Shown here piece by piece: positions 25,903-34,920 of a stretch of 45,406 nucleotides of DNA. The notes below the pieces were generated by a model. The model saw only the letters and a program-made list of their open reading frames with translations. It did not search any database and was not told the origin of the DNA. The translations under genes and the position numbers were made by a program. The stretch's first letter is position 1. Each line of letters begins with the position of its first letter. Source of the stretch: Betaproteobacteria bacterium (GTDB lineage: Bacteria; Pseudomonadota; Gammaproteobacteria; Burkholderiales; SG8-41); assembly GCA_016868015.1 (NCBI GenBank), contig VGIF01000007.1, forward strand, positions 1-45,406, in the 5' to 3' direction.

Positions 25903-27024
25903 ATGGCCCAGAAAAAAGATTACTACGAAGTACTCGGCGTCAATCGCGACGCATCGGATGACGACATCAAAAAGTCGTATCGCAAGCTCGCGATGAAATG
26001 GCATCCGGACCGCAATCCGGATAACCCCAAGGCCGAGGCCAATTTCAAGGAGGCCAAGGAGGCCTACGAAATTTTGTCGGACGGCAACAAACGCGCCGCA
26101 TACGATCAGTACGGCCACGCCGGCGTCGATCCGTCGATGGCCGCCGGCGCGGGCGGCGCGGGCTTTGGCAATTTCTCCGATGCCTTCGGCGATATGTTCG
26201 GCGACATTTTCGGCGGTGGGCGCCAGCGTTCGAGCGTGTATCGCGGCGCAGATCTGCGCTACAACCTCGAAATCTCGCTCGAAGAAGCCGCCCGCGGCAC
26301 CGAGACGCGCATTCGCGTGCCCGCGCTAGAAGAATGCGGCACCTGCAAGGGTAGCGGCGCCAAACCCGGCACCTCGCCCACCACTTGCGCCACCTGCAAA
26401 GGCCAAGGCCAGGTGCGCGTGCAGCAAGGCTTCTTCTCGATACAACAAACCTGCCCGCGCTGCCACGGCACCGGCAAAACGATTCAAAACCCCTGCGGCA
26501 CGTGCAGTGGCAGCGGGCGCGTGAAGCAACACAAAACACTGGCGGTGAAAATCCCCGCCGGCGTGGACGAAGGCGATCGCATTCGTTTATCGAGCGAGGG
26601 CGAAGCCGGCGTCAACGGCGGCCCGTCGGGCGATTTGTACGTGGTCATTCAAATCAAGCCGCACTCGGTGTTCCAGCGCGATCACAACGATTTACACTGC
26701 GAAATGCCGGTGAGTTTCACCATCGCGGCGTTAGGCGGCGACATCGAAATTCCCACGCTCGACGGCTACGCCAAAATCAAAATCCCCGCCGAAACGCAAT
26801 CGGGCAAAGTGTTCCGTCTGCGCGGCAAGGGCATCAAGGGCGTGCGCTCCGCGACCCACGGCGACCTGTTGTGCCACGTCGTCGTCGAAACCCCGGTCAA
26901 CTTGACGGCCCGCCAGCGCGAGTTGCTACTCGAACTGGAAGCCATCAACCAAAAAAGCTCCGGTCAACACAACCCCCGCGCACAAGGGTGGATGGACAAG
27001 GTAAAAGCGTTTTTCGGAACGTAA
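25903..27024 (+). CDS. dnaJ: DnaJ (Hsp40 co-chaperone)
   Basis: 373 residues, type I DnaJ. J domain at 1-70 with HPD at 34-36, a Gly/Phe-rich linker ([20 protein letters not shown]), four CxxCxGxG zinc motifs ([32 protein letters not shown]) and the C-terminal substrate domains. It stimulates DnaK ATPase and delivers substrates. No ribosome site is visible before the ATG; an inverted repeat ends ten bases upstream. The last codons form the left arm of a hairpin, and the 3' end is duplicated downstream. Confidence 0.98.
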   Translation: MAQKKDYYEVLGVNRDASDDDIKKSYRKLAMKWHPDRNPDNPKAEANFKEAKEAYEILSDGNKRAAYDQYGHAGVDPSMAAGAGGAGFGNFSDAFGDMFGDIFGGGRQRSSVYRGADLRYNLEISLEEAARGTETRIRVPALEECGTCKGSGAKPGTSPTTCATCKGQGQVRVQQGFFSIQQTCPRCHGTGKTIQNPCGTCSGSGRVKQHKTLAVKIPAGVDEGDRIRLSSEGEAGVNGGPSGDLYVVIQIKPHSVFQRDHNDLHCEMPVSFTIAALGGDIEIPTLDGYAKIKIPAETQSGKVFRLRGKGIKGVRSATHGDLLCHVVVETPVNLTARQRELLLELEAINQKSSGQHNPRAQGWMDKVKAFFGT

Positions 27025-27037
27025 AATGCTTTTACCT
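27000..27037 (+). terminator. Hairpin across the dnaJ stop
   Basis: GGTAAAAGCGTTTT (in the dnaJ coding end) pairs with AAAATGCTTTTACC over 14 positions with one G-U. There is no U-run, so this is a 3'-end stabiliser or weak terminator rather than a classic one. Confidence 0.45.
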
Positions 27038-27069
27038 TGAGGCGCAGGCTAACTTTTGCGCAGCAAAAG
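27008..27069 (+). repeat. 62-bp direct repeat, copy 1 (dnaJ 3' end)
   Basis: Covers the last codons and stop of dnaJ plus 45 downstream bases, including a small hairpin CTTTTGC/GCAAAAG. Identical to 27109-27170 except for one base. Confidence 0.9.
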
Positions 27070-27436
27070 TTAAGCGCTGAAAGCGCGGCCGCAGCCACAA
27101 GCCCCCCACGTTTTTCGGAACGTAAAATGCTTTTACCTTAAGGCGCAGGCTAACTTTTGCGCAGCAAAAGCAGCGAAGCCCAATGTTTGCGCGTCTATCG
27201 CCAAAGTTGTTGGGCTTCCCGCGTCAGCCCAAACTACCGGCTTTTAAGCTTCGCGTGGAGCCCTTCGGCTCGCCCCCATCCATCAGCAGCACCCCAATAA
27301 TGCCGCGACTGTGAAAAAGTTACCTGTTGCCGCGCAGCATTCTTTGCGATCATCGTTTTGACGTTAGGCGAATGGCATTCAACCGCGCCACGCACTTTGA
27401 TCAACTGATAGACCCTGAAAACCAAAGGAACCCAAG
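27025..27436. other. Repeat-bearing gap after dnaJ
   Basis: No gene seen. It holds the 62-bp duplication, a GAAGCCCAA/TTGGGCTTC inverted repeat (27174-27222) related to the element at 36190, and unremarkable sequence up to the small ORF. Confidence 0.6.
27109..27170 (+). repeat. 62-bp direct repeat, copy 2
   Basis: Second copy, 101 bases after the first, carrying a displaced fragment of the dnaJ 3' end with its stop codon. Confidence 0.9.
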
Positions 27437-27619
27437 ATGGACAGCGCAGCCAAGACGAGTCATGTTTCCATTTCGAATCAAATCAAGGCCCTCGGCTTGC
27501 CGGCCGCCGAGACGCGTAAAGCGCTCAATATTCTGGCGCTGAGCGAGGCCTTCGCCAACCTGCTGCTGCCGAATCGCGAGCCAGCCGGCAAAGCCCAGCC
27601 CACCGGCAACGCGGCGTAA
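27437..27619 (+). CDS. Small uncharacterised protein (60 aa)
   Basis: Product begins MDSAAKTSHVSISNQIKALG and has one predicted amphipathic helix region (AAETRKALNILALSEAFANLLLP). AGGAA lies seven bases before the ATG, and a good terminator hairpin starts at its stop codon. Together these suggest a real small transcript. No family recognised. Confidence 0.45.
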   Translation: MDSAAKTSHVSISNQIKALGLPAAETRKALNILALSEAFANLLLPNREPAGKAQPTGNAA

Positions 27620-27635
27620 GCCGCGCGGGTTTTTT
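27610..27635 (+). terminator. Rho-independent terminator
   Basis: CGCGGC (27610-27615), loop GTAA, GCCGCG (27620-27625), then CGGG and six Ts. It overlaps the stop of the small ORF. Confidence 0.65.
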
Positions 27636-27693
27636 GAATCGGGCGGCGATCGCTCCGGCATGGTTATGCAACATCGCCTGGCCGTTGCGGCGG

Positions 27694-28074
27694 CTAACGC
27701 GTAAACATCGGCGCGATAAACGCGAAGTACCCGCCGATCAAAAAAATAATCAATGAAATCAAATACATACGTAGCGAAATTGTACGTGTGCGCGTGCACG
27801 CCGCAGCGAGCGCCGGATCAATCGGACAAGGCAGCGTACGCGCGCGCCATTGCATAAAGCCTGCAAGCGCCAGCATCGCGGCGGCGAGCGCAAAAATCGT
27901 TTCCTTGTGCTCCGACAACCAAACAATCTGCGGAAACACCGCGATCACGCTCGATAACGCAGCGCCCGCGCCCAGCGTCACCAGCATCGCCGGCAACGCG
28001 CAGCACAGCAACGTGCCGCTGCTGGTGCATAACGATAGCAGCGCGGTCAGGCGCCCTTGCGCAATCCCATCCAA
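27694..28074 (-). CDS. MerT-like small membrane protein
   Basis: 126 residues with three hydrophobic segments, a vicinal Cys pair (Cys24-Cys25) in the first, and two more Cys in LPCPIDPALAAAC on the loop before the last helix. The arrangement resembles mercuric transporter MerT. It starts three bases after the stop of the HMA gene, so the two are one unit, as in merTP. Metal specificity is not readable. Alternative: an uncharacterised membrane partner of the HMA protein. A copy of the A/T-rich motif lies in the codons of the last helix. Confidence 0.6.
   Translation of the reverse strand: MDGIAQGRLTALLSLCTSSGTLLCCALPAMLVTLGAGAALSSVIAVFPQIVWLSEHKETIFALAAAMLALAGFMQWRARTLPCPIDPALAAACTRTRTISLRMYLISLIIFLIGGYFAFIAPMFTR
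27745..27773 (+). repeat. A/T-rich dispersed motif, copy 6 (inside MerT-like gene)
   Basis: Reads AATGAAATCAAATACATACG on the plus strand, antisense to the gene. It may be chance, since the bases encode a hydrophobic helix. Confidence 0.35.
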
Positions 28075-28077
28075 GCG

Positions 28078-28413
28078 TTATTGCCGCCCGCGCGTGGCGG
28101 CGCGAATCTCGCGCACCGACAGCGGCACGGTTTCGATTTTGGGCACGTCGTAGCCGGCATCCTTGATCGCCGTGCGCACGGTGTCATGCGCGAGCTGCTG
28201 GCCCTCTTTTAACTCCACCGCGACGACCTTATTTTTGAGGTCGACGTAGACTTCGCGCGTTTGCGGCAGCGCGCGCATTTTTTTCTCGATGCCCTGCGCG
28301 CAAAACGCACACACCATGCCGTTGACTTCGGCTTTGATGGATTGCACATTAGCCCATGCGCCGCTTGACGCAAGGCTCAATACCATACTTACAGTTACAA
28401 ATAGCCTGTTCAC
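28078..28413 (-). CDS. Periplasmic HMA-domain metal-binding protein (MerP-like)
   Basis: 111 residues from a GTG at 28413 with AAAGGA six bases upstream. A signal peptide ends near Ala21. The HMA domain follows with VNGMVCAFCAQGIEKKMRAL: the CxxC metal site is Cys35/Cys38. The C-terminus ends VREIRAATRGRQ. It probably binds a soft metal ion in the periplasm and passes it to the membrane partner encoded just downstream. Confidence 0.8.
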   Translation of the reverse strand: MNRLFVTVSMVLSLASSGAWANVQSIKAEVNGMVCAFCAQGIEKKMRALPQTREVYVDLKNKVVAVELKEGQQLAHDTVRTAIKDAGYDVPKIETVPLSVREIRAATRGRQ

Positions 28414-28424
28414 AGTGAATCCTT

Positions 28425-29072
28425 TCAAAAAATATACATGAAATTGAACCGCCACTGGCGCGAATTGTTGACACCTGCCTCGACAAAATACCCCTTGTTG
28501 ATTAACCGCAGCATCGGCGTAATCTCGGTTTTATCCGATAAATCGCGCATGCGCCGCACTTCGACGATGAGCCAGGGCTGGGTTTGCTCATAGTCGACCT
28601 CGTAAAATGAAAACCCGGCGCGCAGCGCGCCATAATCGTGCTTGATGCCGTTGGCGCGATACAGCCGCCCCGCCGCCGAGACATAAACACGGGTGGTTTC
28701 GTAATCGAACTGCAGGCCGGGGGCGAACATCGTTTTAGTGCCGCCAAAATCGTTGCCTTGCACGCCGCCCAAACCCATCACAAACCACGCGTTGGCCTGC
28801 GAGTCGCGCGTATTCCAGCGCTGCAACAGGCGCGTGTAAGTCACTTCCGCCAACTCGCGGCGTTTCGATTTGTCGTCGGCGCGCATGTAAATGGCGCCGA
28901 CGCCGACCGCATCGCGCGCGGTGAGGGCATAGTTCACCCAGCCTTCGCGCCAGTTGGGACCGAAGTCGCCCATCGCCATCCACGAATCTTTGAAGCCCAT
29001 CGGCCCGGCACGAGCCGATAAACCGTATACCACCAACGTGGCGGCAAAACACCGCACTAAGCAATTTTTCAA
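28425..29072 (-). CDS. Outer-membrane barrel-like protein of the metal cluster
   Basis: 215 residues from a TTG at 29072 (GAGGA six bases upstream) with a signal peptide MKNCLVRCFAATLVVYGLSARA. The rest alternates polar and aromatic residues in short strands (LQFDYETTRVYVSAAGRLYR, PWLIVEVRRM) and ends WRFNFMYIF with a terminal Phe, the usual mark of an outer-membrane barrel. It lies 11 bases before the HMA gene. Function unknown; by context a metal-related porin-like or surface protein. Confidence 0.6.
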   Translation of the reverse strand: MKNCLVRCFAATLVVYGLSARAGPMGFKDSWMAMGDFGPNWREGWVNYALTARDAVGVGAIYMRADDKSKRRELAEVTYTRLLQRWNTRDSQANAWFVMGLGGVQGNDFGGTKTMFAPGLQFDYETTRVYVSAAGRLYRANGIKHDYGALRAGFSFYEVDYEQTQPWLIVEVRRMRDLSDKTEITPMLRLINKGYFVEAGVNNSRQWRFNFMYIF

Positions 29073-29138
29073 GATGTATCCTCGCACGAAGCAAATCGGG
29101 CTGACTCAAAGGCGAATCAGCCGGCCATTACCCAACGT

Positions 29139-29528
29139 TTAGGCGAGGCGACTGGGTGGGCGCAGCGGCCCTTCGAGAACGACCGAGGTAAAAGGCGAGG
29201 ACAACGGCAACACCGGGCGCCAAAGTTCGACCGACATCCCCGGAAGCCGCAACCAGCTTGGGACGACGGTACACATGGCGCAAGCGTAAACATCCGAGCA
29301 GCCCTGCTCCGGCGCGGGCACGCCCGATCGTGCTTCGTCCGCGAGGATCGCACCCGGCTGAGCATCCCCAACAGGCAACGCACTCATGCGCAGGCAATGA
29401 TCCGGTTCCTGCATCGCGGCAGTCACGGCCAAACGCGACTGCGGACAAATGGTCATCACTGCCGTCGCCTGCAATGGCAACAACAGCAACAACAACGAGG
29501 CCACCACTCTTCTTAGACGATAAAGCAC
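29139..29528 (-). CDS. Secreted Cys-containing protein of the metal cluster
   Basis: 129 residues with a signal peptide (RRVVASLLLLLLPLQATA) and five Cys in the mature part, including CSDVYACAMC. The C-terminal GPLRPPSRLA recalls the DUF2946-type proteins found beside copper genes (loose resemblance). First gene of the four-gene minus-strand cluster. Confidence 0.5.
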   Translation of the reverse strand: MLYRLRRVVASLLLLLLPLQATAVMTICPQSRLAVTAAMQEPDHCLRMSALPVGDAQPGAILADEARSGVPAPEQGCSDVYACAMCTVVPSWLRLPGMSVELWRPVLPLSSPFTSVVLEGPLRPPSRLA

Positions 29529-29559
29529 CGGAGAACTGTATACCGCTTATCGCGCGTGG

Positions 29560-30549
29560 TCAATTCGCAATTTTTTCTTGATCGATGGCGAGAATGACAT
29601 GGCCGATTTTTTCGCCGCGCTCAACCATCTCGTGCGCCGCGACCACCTCGACCAACGCAAAGCGCTGCGCAATCGCGAACATCGGTTGGGTCTGGGCAAG
29701 CCAGCGCGCGATATCGGCGTGCGCTTTAACCTTGGCCGCGTCGGGCATGGTGTAGACAAACACCTGGCGCACCAGCGGGTTGCGCCACAACATTTCGGGA
29801 TACGGATACTGCGGCCGCGGTATGCTGGTCGAGGCATAACACGCAATCACGCCGTCGGCATTCAACACCTGCGCGCTCGCCGGCAGGTTTTTGCCGAAAT
29901 CGACTTCGACGATGCGGTCAACACCGCCCACCTCGGCCTTGATGCGCGCGGCGACATCTTCCTCGCGATAATTGATCACCACATGCGCGCCCGCCGCGCA
30001 CGCGTGCGCCGCTTTGGCCACCGAACTCACCGTGGTCACGACGCGCGCGCCGGCCCACCGCGCCAACTGAATCGCGTAATGCCCCACCACGCCGGCGCCG
30101 CCGGTCACCAGCACGGTTTTGCCCTCGATCGCCCCATCGGCGAACAACGCGCGGTGCGCGGTCATCGCCGGTATCCCCAAACACGCGCCTTCTTCGAACG
30201 TCACATGATCCGGCAGCGGCACCGCCAGCGCGGCGGGCAGTGCGATCATCTGCGCGCTGGTGCCAAAGGCACGATCCCACTGGCCGTTAAACACCCACAC
30301 GCGCTCGCCCACGTTGCGCTCCACGCCCTCGCCCACGGCTTCGATCACCCCCGCGCCGTCGCTATTCGGGATCAACTTCGGCCAGCGGATCGGCCGGCTG
30401 CCGCCGCGTGCCTTCACATCCGACGGATTCACCGCCGAGGCGTATAGCCGCACCCGTACTTCGCCCGCCGCGGGTTGCGGATCGGACAACTCGCCCACTT
30501 GCATCACTTCGGCCGCGGGGCCGTTTTTTTCGTACCAGGCTGCTTGCAT
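29560..30549 (-). CDS. NADPH:quinone reductase-like MDR oxidoreductase
   Basis: 329 residues, medium-chain dehydrogenase family without the structural zinc Cys cluster. The GroES-like N-terminal domain has VRLYASAVNPSDVKAR, followed by IPAMTAHRALF, the nucleotide loop GGAGVVGHYAIQLARWAGA and a VIEAVGEGVE segment. It would reduce quinones or enones with NADPH. A copy of the A/T-rich motif lies just upstream of the ATG. Confidence 0.88.
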   Translation of the reverse strand: MQAAWYEKNGPAAEVMQVGELSDPQPAAGEVRVRLYASAVNPSDVKARGGSRPIRWPKLIPNSDGAGVIEAVGEGVERNVGERVWVFNGQWDRAFGTSAQMIALPAALAVPLPDHVTFEEGACLGIPAMTAHRALFADGAIEGKTVLVTGGAGVVGHYAIQLARWAGARVVTTVSSVAKAAHACAAGAHVVINYREEDVAARIKAEVGGVDRIVEVDFGKNLPASAQVLNADGVIACYASTSIPRPQYPYPEMLWRNPLVRQVFVYTMPDAAKVKAHADIARWLAQTQPMFAIAQRFALVEVVAAHEMVERGEKIGHVILAIDQEKIAN

Positions 30550-30573
30550 GGCCTCAATCGTGTATCAAAATTT

Positions 30574-30600
30574 TATTCAATTAAATCAAATATTTACAAA
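30574..30600 (+). repeat. A/T-rich dispersed motif, copy 7
   Basis: Contains AATTAAATCAAATATTTACA. It fills the gap between the quinone reductase start and the nucleoside transporter stop, and includes that stop codon in antisense. Confidence 0.65.
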
Positions 30601-31841
30601 AAAACACCTACTATCGCCCCAGCCGCCATCGTGGCCAGCGTGCCCGACACAATCGAGCGCATGCCGAGCGCAACGATTTCATCGCGGCGCGACGGCGCCA
30701 TCGTCGCCAGCCCGCCGATCATAATGCCCAAGCTGCCGAAATTGGCAAAGCCGCACAGCGCATAAGTCATGATGATGCGACTGCGCTCCGACAGCGCGCC
30801 CGCCGGCAGCGCGGCCATGTCGCTGTAGGCGATAAATTCATTCAAGATGGTCTTGCTGCCCATCAACGCGCCCGCTTGCTGCGCTTCCGCCCACGGAATG
30901 CCGATCAACCACACCAAGGGCGCCATGGCGTAACCGAGTAAACGTTGCAGGCTCACCGCCTCGCCGCCAATCTTGGGCAGCAAGCCCAGCGCGAGATTCG
31001 CCAGCGTCACCAGCGCGATCAACACGATCAGCAACGCCACGATGTTCAGCAGCAGCGTCAGGCCATCGAGCGTGCCGCGCGTGATTGCGTCCATCGCGCT
31101 TTTGGATTCGTGCACCGCGTCGAGCTTGCCGGCGGTGGGCGCGCCCGCAGGCGGCACCATCAGTGCCGCGATCACGATGGCCGCCGGCGCGGTAATCAGC
31201 GAGGCCGACAAAATATGCCCCATTGCGTCGGGCACCACGCCGCCCAGGATACTCGCGTAGAGCACCATCACCGTGCCGGCGATGCCCGCCATGCCCACCG
31301 TCATCACGATGAACAACTCGCCGCGGCTCAGGCGCGCGAGGTACGGGCGAATCACCAGCGGCGCTTCCACCATGCCGACAAACACATTGGCCGCGGTCGA
31401 TAAACCCACCGCGCCGCCCACACCCATGATTTTTTCCAGCACGGTGGAAATCGCCTGCACGATCAGTGGCAGCACGCGCCAAAAAAATAAAAGTGAGGAC
31501 AACGCGCTCACTACCAAAATCAGCGGCAGCGCGCGAAACGCCAGCACGAAGCTTGAGGATTGCGGCTGCTCGGCAAACGGGATTTTCCCGCCGCCCAGAT
31601 AGCCGAAGACAAACGTAGTGCCGGCTTGTGTGGCGAGCACCAAAGCGCCCAGCGCGTCGTTCAACGCCAAAAAGAATTGCTTAAACAGCGGCAACTTGAG
31701 CAAGAGCGCGGTCATCAACAGCATCAACAACACGCCCGAAATGACGATGCGCCAGGGCACGGCGCGGCGGTTTTCGCTGAGCGCCCAGGCGAGCAGAAGT
31801 AACACGATGAAACCGAAGGCGCTTTGAAGTGCGAGTGGCAT
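30594..31841 (-). CDS. NupC/CNT-family nucleoside transporter
   Basis: 415 residues with many hydrophobic segments. Family stretches are VFGYLGGG near residue 80, FFWRVLPLIVQ, the signature GLSTAANVFVGMVEAPLVIRPYL and the late SKTILNEFIAYSDM and YALCGFANFGSLGIMIGG. CNT proteins import nucleosides with sodium or protons across the inner membrane. It precedes the quinone reductase gene on the same strand. Confidence 0.92.
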   Translation of the reverse strand: MPLALQSAFGFIVLLLLAWALSENRRAVPWRIVISGVLLMLLMTALLLKLPLFKQFFLALNDALGALVLATQAGTTFVFGYLGGGKIPFAEQPQSSSFVLAFRALPLILVVSALSSLLFFWRVLPLIVQAISTVLEKIMGVGGAVGLSTAANVFVGMVEAPLVIRPYLARLSRGELFIVMTVGMAGIAGTVMVLYASILGGVVPDAMGHILSASLITAPAAIVIAALMVPPAGAPTAGKLDAVHESKSAMDAITRGTLDGLTLLLNIVALLIVLIALVTLANLALGLLPKIGGEAVSLQRLLGYAMAPLVWLIGIPWAEAQQAGALMGSKTILNEFIAYSDMAALPAGALSERSRIIMTYALCGFANFGSLGIMIGGLATMAPSRRDEIVALGMRSIVSGTLATMAAGAIVGVFL

Positions 31842-31856
31842 ATCCCCTCAAATTTC

Positions 31857-31952
31857 GTAGGGTGGGTGGAGCGAAGCGCAACCCACCACCCGCGATCTAC
31901 CACTCCCGATCAAATCGCTTACACCGTTCGCGATGGGTTTCACCCATCCTAC
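31857..31952. repeat. Inverted repeat, GTAGGGTGGGTG family
   Basis: GTAGGGTGGGTGGAG at the left pairs with TTTCACCCATCCTAC at the right with a few mismatches. A common type of bacterial intergenic repeat. It lies between the transporter and cysS. Confidence 0.65.
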
Positions 31953-31962
31953 AAAACCACCC

Positions 31963-32044
31963 TGTCGTTCCCGCGCAGGCGGGAACCCATAACACAGGTG
32001 CCACTGGAATCTCCCCATGGATTCCCGCCTGCACAGGAATGACA
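31963..32044. repeat. MITE-like inverted repeat, copy 5
   Basis: Arms TGTCGTTCCCGCGCAGGCGG and CCGCCTGCACAGGAATGACA. It lies ten bases after another inverted-repeat family and ends 20 bases before the cysS stop, so it probably forms the cysS 3' end. Confidence 0.7.
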
Positions 32045-32063
32045 CGGCAAGTGTGTTGACGTT

Positions 32064-33479
32064 CTAGGCACGCCGCCAGGTTGTACCTTTAGCTGTGTCT
32101 TCCAGCACAATGCCGGCTTCAAGCAATTCCTTTCGGATACGGTCGGCTTCGGCGTAGTTCTTCAATTTTTTTGCAGCAGCTCTGGCCGTGATTCGTGCGG
32201 TGATCTCGGTTTCGGCCAAGCCTTGTAGAGGAGTTAACGTTCCTGTGGAAGTCAGACGCATCGCATTGACTCCGGCAAGCCTTCCTTGAAAAAACTCCTT
32301 CGGCGCGCGTTGCAATAACCCTAATACCGCAGCAAGGGATTTCAACAACTGCGCCTCCGCTGCCGAGTTCAACTTGTTCACCTCATTTGCCAACTCAAAC
32401 AACACCGCCACCGCCTCCGAAGTGTTGAAATCGTCATTCATCGCCGCGCGAAATTTTGCGGCGTGCGGGTTGCTCCAATCGACCGCGCCCGCCTTCACGT
32501 CAAAATCCTTCAGCGCCGTGTACAAGCGCGTCAGCGCGTGCTTGGCATCGTCAAGATGCTGATCCGAATAATTCAACGGGCTACGGTAATGCGCGCGGGT
32601 GATAAAAAAGCGCACCATCTCCGGATCGTATTTGGCCAAAATCTCGCGCACGGTGAAAAAATTGCCCAGTGACTTGGACATCTTTTCGTTGTCCACGCGC
32701 ACAAAGCCGTTATGCATCCAGGTGTTCACAAAGGTGCAGCGGTGCGCGCCTTCGCTTTGCGCGATTTCGTTTTCGTGGTGCGGGAATTGCAAATCCTGGC
32801 CGCCGCCGTGGATATCGAAATGTTTGCCCAGCAACGAACTCGACATCACCGAACATTCGATGTGCCAACCCGGCCGGCCCTCGCCCCACGGCGAGGGCCA
32901 CGACGGCTCGCCTTCCTTGGCACGCTTCCACAGCACGAAGTCGAGCGGGTCTTGTTTGGCCATGTCGACCGCGACGCGATCACCGGCGCGCAGGTCGTCG
33001 AGCGATTTACCTGACAATTTGCCGTAGCCCTCGAATTTGCGCACCGCGTAGTTCACGTCGCCGTCGGCGGCTTGATAGGCAAGGCCGTTTTTGCGCAGCA
33101 CCTCGATCATGTCGAGCATGCCCTGGACGTATTGCGTGGCGCGCGGCTCGTGGTCGGGTTTTTCGATGCCCAAGGCCGCGGCGTCTTCATCCATCGCCCG
33201 GATGAAGCGCTCGGTCAGCGCGCTCATCGGCTCGTTGTTTTCCTGCGCGCGCTTGATGATTTTGTCGTCGATGTCAGTGATGTTGCGCACGTAGTTCACC
33301 TCAAAACCACTGGCACGCAACCATCGCCGCACCACATCGAACACGACCATCACCCGTGCATGCCCCAAGTGGCAGAAGTCGTACACCGTCATGCCGCAGA
33401 CATACATGTTGACCTTGCCCGGCGTGATCGGCACGAATTCCTGTTTGCTGCGCGTTAATGTGTTATAGATTTTGAGCAT
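32064..33479 (-). CDS. cysS: Cysteinyl-tRNA synthetase
   Basis: 471 residues (E. coli 461). Class I synthetase with the HIGH-type motif HLGHA, KMSKS in [13 protein letters not shown], and zinc ligands in [18 protein letters not shown] and HHENE. It charges tRNA-Cys. Start at ATG 33479 without a clear ribosome site. The C-terminal anticodon domain is complete and ends GTTWRRA. Confidence 0.97.
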   Translation of the reverse strand: MLKIYNTLTRSKQEFVPITPGKVNMYVCGMTVYDFCHLGHARVMVVFDVVRRWLRASGFEVNYVRNITDIDDKIIKRAQENNEPMSALTERFIRAMDEDAAALGIEKPDHEPRATQYVQGMLDMIEVLRKNGLAYQAADGDVNYAVRKFEGYGKLSGKSLDDLRAGDRVAVDMAKQDPLDFVLWKRAKEGEPSWPSPWGEGRPGWHIECSVMSSSLLGKHFDIHGGGQDLQFPHHENEIAQSEGAHRCTFVNTWMHNGFVRVDNEKMSKSLGNFFTVREILAKYDPEMVRFFITRAHYRSPLNYSDQHLDDAKHALTRLYTALKDFDVKAGAVDWSNPHAAKFRAAMNDDFNTSEAVAVLFELANEVNKLNSAAEAQLLKSLAAVLGLLQRAPKEFFQGRLAGVNAMRLTSTGTLTPLQGLAETEITARITARAAAKKLKNYAEADRIRKELLEAGIVLEDTAKGTTWRRA

Positions 33480-33654
33480 GGATTAATGGTGGAAAATCGC
33501 AATTGCGCACACGGGATGAAAGCAACGATCTGGTAGAATTTCGCCGCGACGTAGTGGCTGATACACCTTGGAAAAACCTTCGATGATCCCTGAATAGCCC
33601 TCTGAATAGAACCCTAAGCTAAGTAAGTCCCTGAAATTCCGAAAAAATTATATC

Positions 33655-34222
33655 ATGCCCCCCGTCTCGAACTGGCTCGCCACTGGCCTGTTGCTGCTGC
33701 TGATCGGGTGGCTGCCGGCCAGCGCCGTGCGGGCACAAACCACGGCCCCCGGTGCAACAGCCAAGCGCTTATCAGGAAGCCGATGCGCTTTATCGCGAGG
33801 GCAGCTACGACCAGGCGCTCGCGCGCATCGACGGCTGGCTTAAGACGCGGCCGCAAGATGCGCGCGGGCGTTTTCTGCGCGCGATGATTTTGACGCAGCA
33901 AAAAAAAACCGACGAGGCGCTGCGCGCCTACACCGGTCTGACGCAAGATTTCCCGGAATTGCCGGAACCCTACAACAATCTCGCGGTCATTTACGCCGAG
34001 CGTGGCGAGTTGGATCGCGCGCGCACGCTACTGGAATCCGCGCTGCGCGCCAACGCCCGGTTCAGCGCCGCACATGAAAACCTGGGGGATATCCACATGC
34101 GGCTCGCCGCCGCCGCGTACGAACAAGCGTTAAAGATCGATGCCAACAACAAGCCCGTCGCCGCCAAGTTAAAGGCGGTGAACGATCTCATCCCGGCACG
34201 CGCCGCCAACAGTAAGCCGTGA
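33655..34222 (+). pseudogene. TPR protein gene with frameshift at a C5 run
   Basis: The ATG at 33655 opens a signal peptide (WLATGLLLLLIGWLPASAVRA). The frame then fails; the frame beginning at GTG 33752 continues as a TPR protein (YQEADALYREGSYDQALARI, PYNNLAVIYAERGELDRA, AAYEQALKIDANNKPV). Deleting one C from the five at 33746-33750 joins the two parts into one exported TPR protein. Either a real frameshift, phase variation at the C run, or a sequencing error. The 34-residue repeats are regular up to about residue 150. Located between cysS and ppiA, where betaproteobacteria often carry such a gene. Confidence 0.75.
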
Positions 34223-34316
34223 GCGCGGCCGCGCGTTATAGGCTCGGTGACGGGCTTGCACCGCGAGCGCGCTTACGGCAAAATTCTTTGTTAACAGTTT
34301 TATTAATGGAATCAAA

Positions 34317-34904
34317 ATGTTACGCAAAATACTCGCTGTTTTCACATTAACCCTCGCGGCGCTCTCGCTGCATGCCCAAGCGCAAAACCCGGTGGTTGAA
34401 ATGCGCACCAGCATGGGCACCATCGTGCTGGAGCTTTACCCGGAAAATGCGCCGCTCACCGTCAAAAACTTCGTGCAATACGTGCAAGAGGGTTTTTACA
34501 ACGGCACGATTTTTCACCGCGTGATCGCGGACTTCATGATCCAGGGCGGCGGCTTCACCGCCGACATGCAGCAAAAGAAAACCCGCGACCCGATCAAACA
34601 CGAAGGCGGCAACGGTTTAAAAAACCAGGTCGGCTTTATCGCCATGGCGCGCACCGCTGAGCCTCACACCGCGACCTCGCAGTTTTTTATCAACGTGGTC
34701 GATAACCAAATGCTCGATTTCCGCGGCCCCGGCCCGCAGGAAGTCGGCTACACGGTATTCGGCCGTGTCACCAAGGGGCTCGACGTGGTCAACAAAATCC
34801 GCAACGTCCCCACCGGCGCACGCGCCGGCCACCGCGACGTGCCCACGCAAACAGTGACCATCGAGCGCGTCACCATGATCGAAGCCAAACCCGCGGCCAA
34901 ATAA
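34317..34904 (+). CDS. ppiA: Periplasmic peptidyl-prolyl cis-trans isomerase
   Basis: 195 residues, cyclophilin. Signal peptide [18 protein letters not shown] followed by HAQAQ, then [15 protein letters not shown], a [18 protein letters not shown] segment and [12 protein letters not shown]. The FxxxxxxxQGGG and QFFI motifs are complete. It speeds proline isomerisation during folding in the periplasm. The start codon region (GGAATCAAAATGTTACG) is a weak match to the A/T-rich motif. Adjacent to ppiB. Confidence 0.93.
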   Translation: MLRKILAVFTLTLAALSLHAQAQNPVVEMRTSMGTIVLELYPENAPLTVKNFVQYVQEGFYNGTIFHRVIADFMIQGGGFTADMQQKKTRDPIKHEGGNGLKNQVGFIAMARTAEPHTATSQFFINVVDNQMLDFRGPGPQEVGYTVFGRVTKGLDVVNKIRNVPTGARAGHRDVPTQTVTIERVTMIEAKPAAK

Positions 34905-34920
34905 ACCATCAAGGAACGAC

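Noticed and set aside
27025-27436. Possible structured RNA after dnaJ
   Set aside because: The folding is explained by the duplicated dnaJ end and a known type of inverted repeat; no RNA family recognised.
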